This document shows, one piece after another, positions 58,586 to 64,000 of a stretch of 64,000 nucleotides of DNA; position 1 is the first letter of the stretch, and the number at the start of each line of letters is the position of its first letter. Location: positions 15,229,343-15,293,342 of the forward strand of contig OX940867.1 in assembly GCA_954871525.1 (NCBI GenBank), in the 5' to 3' direction. This DNA is from Parietaria judaica (taxonomy: Eukaryota > Streptophyta > Magnoliopsida > Rosales > Urticaceae). Made by a program: the position numbers and the translations under genes. The notes under the pieces are model-generated. The model did no database searches. It was not told the DNA's origin and saw only the letters and a program-made list of their open reading frames with translations.

Positions 58586-59437
58586 CAGGGCCGGCCCAAT
58601 CATTACGGAGGCCTTGGGCGAAAATTGAAAATGAGGCCTTTTTTAGTTTTAATATTTTTTATTTAATAAAAATAATTTAAAAAACGAAAACATACAATTT
58701 TTTTTTTTTTTTGAGAGTATAGTGTCTCCGTTTTTCATAGAAAAAATCCAATTTTAGTACAAGGAATAACAATCTACCGACTACCATAAATACTTAATTC
58801 GAACATCAATTTTTAATATATACATAAATAAAAACTATAATAAAATCAACTCTCTAATATATTTATCTTTTTTTCCTTTTTTATGATGCAAATATCTTAC
58901 TCAAATTGTTATAATCAAATTTATTTATAAATTATTTTCTATAAATATTATAGTTAATTAACTCAAACATAATTATTTCTAAATAAATCTTTAAGAAAAA
59001 TGAATTAAAACAACTTATCTATATTGAAGCAACAGATTCTAAAATAGCAGTAATATTCTTCAATAATAAATGTATTTAGAAAGGAATTAATTTTTTTTAA
59101 TCAATTACCTTGTAAACAAAAATCAATAATAGATTTTATATGTAGTAATGAGTCACTTGGAATCTGGATCATATTAGAGTAGACAGGGAAGAGAGAAAAA
59201 AATAAAATAAGCAAAATAAAAGTAAAAGCTTTATATGGATGAGTAAAATAATCAATTACCCATAGTGTTTTTAGTCTTTATTCAGCATCGACTCTATTGG
59301 GCCTTTAAAATACTCTATAAAAACATTTTTCGAAAAAGAAAAAAATTAATTGTTTAACATATATCTAGTTGTGGGCCTTTACCTTGAGTGAGCCTTGGGC
59401 AGTTTGCCTAAATCGCTTAGCTATAGGGCCGGTCCTG
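58586..59437. mobile_element. Non-autonomous hAT element (852 bp)
   Basis: Termini CAGGGCCGGCCC and GGGCCGGTCCTG are inverted (11 of 12 match). A perfect 8-bp duplication AAATAACT flanks it (58578-58585 and 59438-59445), the hAT signature. The interior is AT-rich and non-coding, with GAGGCCTT/GGCCTT motifs near both ends. Confidence 0.9.
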
Positions 59438-59549
59438 AAATAACTTATTGATTAAATTTTCTTTTATAAAATTTTGAAAAAAAATAAATTAATGTCATTA
59501 TAAATTAAACATCTATCATTTAAGCTTATAGTTATTATATGTGCATTTT

Positions 59550-60030
59550 ACAGGATATGTAAAATGTGGGCCTTATTGGCGAAAGTCAAAGCCCACTAAA
59601 AAAGTCAAAGACCAAAGATCCAAGACCCAATACATTTGGCGAGGTTCGGAGCCCTGAAGACCAAGAAGACAAAGCCCTTGACCGAAAGTCTGTCATCATA
59701 AAAGGCAATCCCGGCAAGGTGCCCCGACGAGCCTCCTGGCGAGGTCCCTTGACGATCCTCCCCCTTGCCATGGACATTGACGAAGGAATAACTCACAAAG
59801 TCTTACGACGAGCCTCCTGGCGAGGTCCCTTGGCGATCCTCCCCCTTGCCATGGGCATTGACGAAGGAATAACTCACAATAAGTGTACACGATGATGAGA
59901 TCCGAGCTTACGAAAGTCATCAGAAAGTCTTCTAGATTCCCTCGGACTCAACATACAAGCTCGCGGATACCCGGAAGACACTGCAGACGAGCTACGAAGC
60001 AACCGACGAGCCCTCGCCACCTGGGTATGA
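59550..60030. repeat. GC-richer repeat fragment with an 81-bp tandem duplication, possibly LTR-derived
   Basis: 59725-59877 holds two copies of an 81-bp unit beginning CGACGAGCCTCCTGGCGAGG, differing at few positions. Surrounding sequence is rich in GACCAAAGA and CGACGAGC motifs and differs in composition from its AT-rich flanks. No termini, primer site or coding domain are seen, so the class is uncertain. Confidence 0.5.
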
Positions 60031-61977
60031 AATACTAATATTATGAATACTTAATTTTAGAGATCTAATATTTTTTAGTAAATTAAATAAATATTAGAAA
60101 CATAAACAAAATATATTATATTTTGGCTGTTGATCAAGTAGATAGAATTAAAAAAGCAAAAGTTACCATATTAAATTTATATTTTTGTTTGGTGTTACAC
60201 AGTAAGATTGGTGAACATTTAATAGTTTTAAAAATACATTCTTTTATTGATATTTAATTTATTTTATTTTATCACTGAAAATCAAAACGATTATCTAAAG
60301 GAGTCTCATAAAAGGTCAATATGACAACTGATATATAGGACCGGTATTATAATATCTTTTTTTTTTTAACAAAAATTAGAACACGATAGGGACAAGATAT
60401 ACTTATTCACGGCATTTCTTTTAACGGTTTGTATATATGGAGAGTTTTTGTGGTTATCTTTGTGTTGCTTGGAAGATCGTTTTCTTCTAGCAATCTCATT
60501 ATTGTCTCCCAATACAAACACGTAAACGTAATTATCACATTTTCCCACAACAATCGCGCATGCAGTGTCAGAACTGAGAATTAAACTCGGGTGGTTAGAT
60601 TTAATTTTTTCGCTAAAAAATATATTTTGAGTAGTTATATTTAAATTTATATAAAAATTCAGAGTGACTAAATTAAAATTTTATGTAAATTTACGCTAAT
60701 AAAAAAAATAAAGTAAAACAATACAGAAAAATAAAAATTAGGGAGGTGGTTCAAATTCAAACCACCCCACTTCCCATATCTATGATCGCATGTCATTATT
60801 TTATTGACTTGCGTGCATTTTATATAATATATATGAGAAACTTGCTAACTAGTGCCGCATTTGCCCTCAGATAAAATAAAAAATAGTGAACTTTAGAATT
60901 ACTATTTTTACTGTTTACTTTTTTTTTTTATAAGAATTATCTTTAATATATTAATACATTTAGAATTATCTCCAACATAAAAAAAAATTATTCAATCTTC
61001 CACGAAAGTCATTTATGATCGCGAAGATTATCTTCAATATTATTGATCATTATCCCCGGTCTTTTGAGAGGATTATTTCCGATATATCGATCACCTCTTG
61101 TTTCCCGATTAGAAATATCTTTACATTTAGAGTAGTGTCGGTTTTTGTTTAAATTATTTTAAACCTGATACAATTTAAAGTTTAAACAATCCCAAATCGT
61201 TTAGTTCACGTCTTTGCAGTTTGTTCTTTGTACCTTTATGTATTATTTAGTTTTTACAATTTCAATGTAAAAGTATAAAACAGAAAGAAAAATATATATG
61301 TATATATATATCATAATGTATAATGAAATGCTCGTTAGCAAATTAAGTTAGGGCTGTATTCATTATTTCACTATACATTTACAATGTGTAATTACTTAAC
61401 TCTCTTAGAATTTTCTATAAATACCCTCACTTGGGGATGACTGAAGGTACAATTTTCACTCTTTACTTTTCGCCTCTCTCATATTCTATCTATCCCGTTT
61501 GATATTTTCATTCTATCCACTCCTTATCACTGCATCTATTCTTCCACTGTACACTTTAATTATTCAATCGATCATCACATTCACTTTTCACATCACCCAC
61601 ACATATATCTACCACCACCGTATATCTTACCACTATTTCTCAATTATTTGTGCAAAGTTGTCTAGTTTTACAACTATATATATATATATATCATTGCATT
61701 CAATTGGTTTATAAAAGGAACATTACCTATTGTTGATTTTTACACGATCGCTCGAAACCCTATAACCTGAGTTGGATATCATCAATATCGGGCATATTAC
61801 CCAAGTCGGATATCACCCGTTTACAAGAGAGACACAAAATTTTAAGCATTAGGAACTTCGATTGTGAAATAAAAAATCTATCTAAATATAACAAAAGTAA
61901 AAATATTCGATACTTATACCCTGTAACATATATAAATTGATAGATAGATATATCGATATTTACATGGACGTTCCTAC
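60031..61977. other. AT-rich intergenic, 3' flank of gene D
   Basis: From about 60900 the sequence aligns with the 3' flank of pseudogene B (9190-9660). 61390-61720 is a low-complexity C/T/A-rich stretch whose open frame has no family features. CAGTGTCAGAACTGAGAATT at about 60565 resembles a TE terminus but has no visible partner. Confidence 0.4.
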
Positions 61978-63767
61978 TCATATGGTGACAAATGAAGAAT
62001 TCTTTTGGAGATGGAGACGAACAATGCAAAGGTTTACGAGGGAACCACAGTAAATGTAGTTTCCGACCCTCTCAGCGCTAGTTATCAACGATGTTTCGGC
62101 ACCCGAGTATTGCGCGCTTATCGCTCCTTTTGTGTTGACGACGAAAACCACGCCGGATTCGTCTTCCTCAACATGTCGTTGCGCAATGTGCCATGCTGTA
62201 TTATGCGTTGAATTCCGAAAGAGGCTGGTGGATGGCTGCACAGGCAACAACACATAAATAGCAATTCGTTAATTACTAACTCATTAATTAAAGGATGAAA
62301 CTCATAATCTAAGCAGTAATTAATTATCAGTAATGATGCACAATGAAACTTGATATTGTCAGAAATGGTGACTTGAAAGGGAGCTTTGTAAATTTTCAAT
62401 AAACTCAATTTCATCTCTTTCCTCTCTAATGAGAGATTAAGATTTGTAAAGGTTATTAGTTACTTTTTTCATAACATATGTGATATCTTAAATAGACTAA
62501 GAGACATATGGGAGTACTATTTAAATGTTCCAATATCTTTTTATTAAAGGAGAGAAATGATATATATGAATTATGAATGAATATGTTTTTTTTTTAAATG
62601 TTTTTATTTCTCCTGTCCCCGTCATGCGTGCCGTCGCTCCTCCTTCTCCATCAGGATCCCTTTCTTCATCCGATCCGGTGCTATTCCGCTCTCCAACGTT
62701 CGGCGATCGAATACATTCTATTTTAGCGGTAATATTCCCTTGTAATTCAATGTATTTTGATTAGGAATTAATTAATATTTTTGCAATTATTTAACCCGAA
62801 AGTCGGGATAATTTCTACATTTTAAACTAATGGGCCATTGACTTAGAATCAAGACTTAAAACAAAAACAAGCAAAGTTTAAATGTAGTTACATGATTAAA
62901 ACGACATAAATAATTAAACCGTGACATAATTAAATACCCTAAATAACAGTATGTGATTAACTGAAACTATTCTTAAATGTTGAGCATATATCATTAACAC
63001 TAATTGTCGTACGAAGAGTTTTCGTGGTCCAACTCTCAAATTAGAGACCGGATCATTACATCTGTCAGTAAAATGTTTTTGATTCTCTCGGATTTCTAAA
63101 CGAGTTCCTTCCAAAGAAACTATAATACGATAATTTCCATAATTAGTAATTATCCTAAGTTGAGATAAAATTGTCATTGATCATCAACAAATAGTTTTAC
63201 CATTACAAGTGCAATCAAGAAATTTCCATTTCCGATGTAACGTATGTTGTCGGGATATCCGGGCAGACGAATGAAATCTGCAACGCTTCCTTTCTTGTTG
63301 CCTTTTACATAATACTTTCTACACCTCTTCCTACAGCCAGAATAAAACCGGGTTACTCGTGCCAATTAGCACGAAACTGTATGCAATTAATCTGCAAAAA
63401 AAAAAAAAAAAAAAAAGAACACCACGATCTTCAGATTCAAGGTCAACAACCAGAATTACCTGGTCGTCTCACAAAAAACCACAAAATCTTGACCGGGCGA
63501 GAGGGCGACTCCGTTACTGAAATGTAGGCCGGTGAGAAGCACTCGGGTTCTCTTGGTGGCCGGATCGTAGCTCCATAATCTACCATGAGGCTGTCCCTCT
63601 AAAATGTCCAGCATATATTCAGTTAAGCTGTACTTATATGAGGCTTCCGTAAAGTAAACCACTCCGTTTTTCGCCACAACCACGCTATCTATCAATTTGA
63701 ATAGTACATTCTTGTCCCCGACTGTCAATATCTTCACTCTGCCACCACGGGTTATATTCAACAGTCC
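61978..63767 (-). CDS. SSL gene D: strictosidine synthase-like protein, exons 2-4 (partial, runs off the window)
   Basis: Exons 63767-63460, 63330-63207 and 62235-61978 join in frame (308+124+258 nt, 230 codons including the stop) with GT-AG borders. Exon 2 encodes GLLNITRGG, YFTEASYKYSLTEYMLDILEGQPHGRLWSYDPATKRTRVLL, FSNGVALS and FCETT. Exon 3 encodes RKRCRKYYVKGNKKGSV and LPGYPDNIRYIGNGNFLIAL. Exon 4 is more divergent and ends YIYCGSL...SSFVTI. It is clearly a different SSL subtype from A and C. Exon 1 with the start codon should lie beyond 64000, since 63768-64000 looks like intron 1. Whether it is functional cannot be judged without exon 1, but the visible frame is open. Confidence 0.75.
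62236..63206 (-). other. Gene D intron 3
   Basis: An uninterrupted counterpart of pseudogene B intron 3: its left part matches 10790-11536 and its right part (from 62967) matches 37326 onward. It therefore marks where the retrotransposon island entered B. About 90 bases (62878-62966) have no counterpart beside either island edge. Confidence 0.7.
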
Positions 63768-64000
63768 CTACAGCTCTTGGAAGCGCTTCGTTAAATTTAT
63801 TAACCGATAATTTCTGTTAAATTTGAATCTACGTGACATTCATATCGATCTTACAAGTAATATGAAATTAGACGGAATCGTCGATTGTTCACGGTAGGTA
63901 GGAGAAGATGGTGTTACAATTTATAAACTCACTAACAAAATTGAAAGTAACAAGAAGTTAGAACAGAATAGAAGACTCCGTTTATGAGATACACGCTTAC

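Noticed and set aside
61499..61714. 71-codon His/Tyr/Ile-rich plus-strand frame
   Set aside because: Low-complexity pyrimidine- and A-rich DNA downstream of gene D; no homologous frame in the B flank.

Overview
This window is plant nuclear DNA, most likely from a eudicot. The evidence is AT-rich intergenic sequence, GT-AG introns in single-copy-like genes, deeply nested LTR retrotransposons, MULE, hAT and CACTA DNA transposons, and host genes of the strictosidine-synthase-like (SSL/APMAP) family. I see no bacterial, organellar or CRISPR content. The species cannot be named from sequence alone.

The host genes are four related SSL loci, all on the minus strand. Gene A (565-3427) and gene C (52621-57918) are close paralogues, each with four exons and an intact predicted frame (378 and 381 aa). 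Locus B is a pseudogene: its last exon lies at 10534-10789 and its exon 3 and exon 2 remnants at about 37523-37785. Gene D (61978-63767) is its sister and runs off the right edge. The order A-B / C-D implies that a two-gene SSL block was duplicated in tandem. Almost everything else is transposon sequence that invaded the copies differently, so each copy serves as an empty-site control for the other.

Layout from left to right. 565-3427: gene A. 3576-3935: foldback MULE MITE. 4718-8870: truncated Ty3/gypsy chromovirus (5' LTR, primer site, gag and RT remnants). 9670-10486: hAT-like element. 10534-11536: 3' part of pseudogene B. 11537-37325: a nested island made of a minus-strand Ty1/copia element with about 2-kb LTRs. 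Into this copia went a foldback MULE (in its left LTR), a Tat-lineage Ty3/gypsy element (14997-26720, with its own antisense gene and a 39-bp tandem repeat), and a MULE (30350-34492) that was itself hit by an element now reduced to a 2.8-kb solo LTR. 37500-38021: the rest of pseudogene B, broken into by a second copia RT fragment. 38343-39563: a duplicated CACTA piece and a possible Harbinger fragment. 39564-52403: a complete-ended 12.8-kb CACTA (En/Spm) element carrying three degenerate plus-strand genes (plant-transposon-protein domain, TNP2 transposase, Ptta/En/Spm plus Ulp1-type protease), several internal blocks of subterminal-type repeats, telomere-like repeats and a LINE-derived insert. 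52404-57918: gene C, with a repeat-swollen intron 1. 58586-59437: hAT element. 61978-64000: gene D.

Only genes A, C and D look like candidates for expressed host genes. None of the transposon genes reads as intact. Within the CACTA, the Ulp1 protease triad is still visible although the gene around it is broken. The nesting order gives a relative history: SSL block duplication, then copia insertion in B intron 3, then the Tat gypsy and MULE insertions into copia, then the solo-LTR parent into the MULE.
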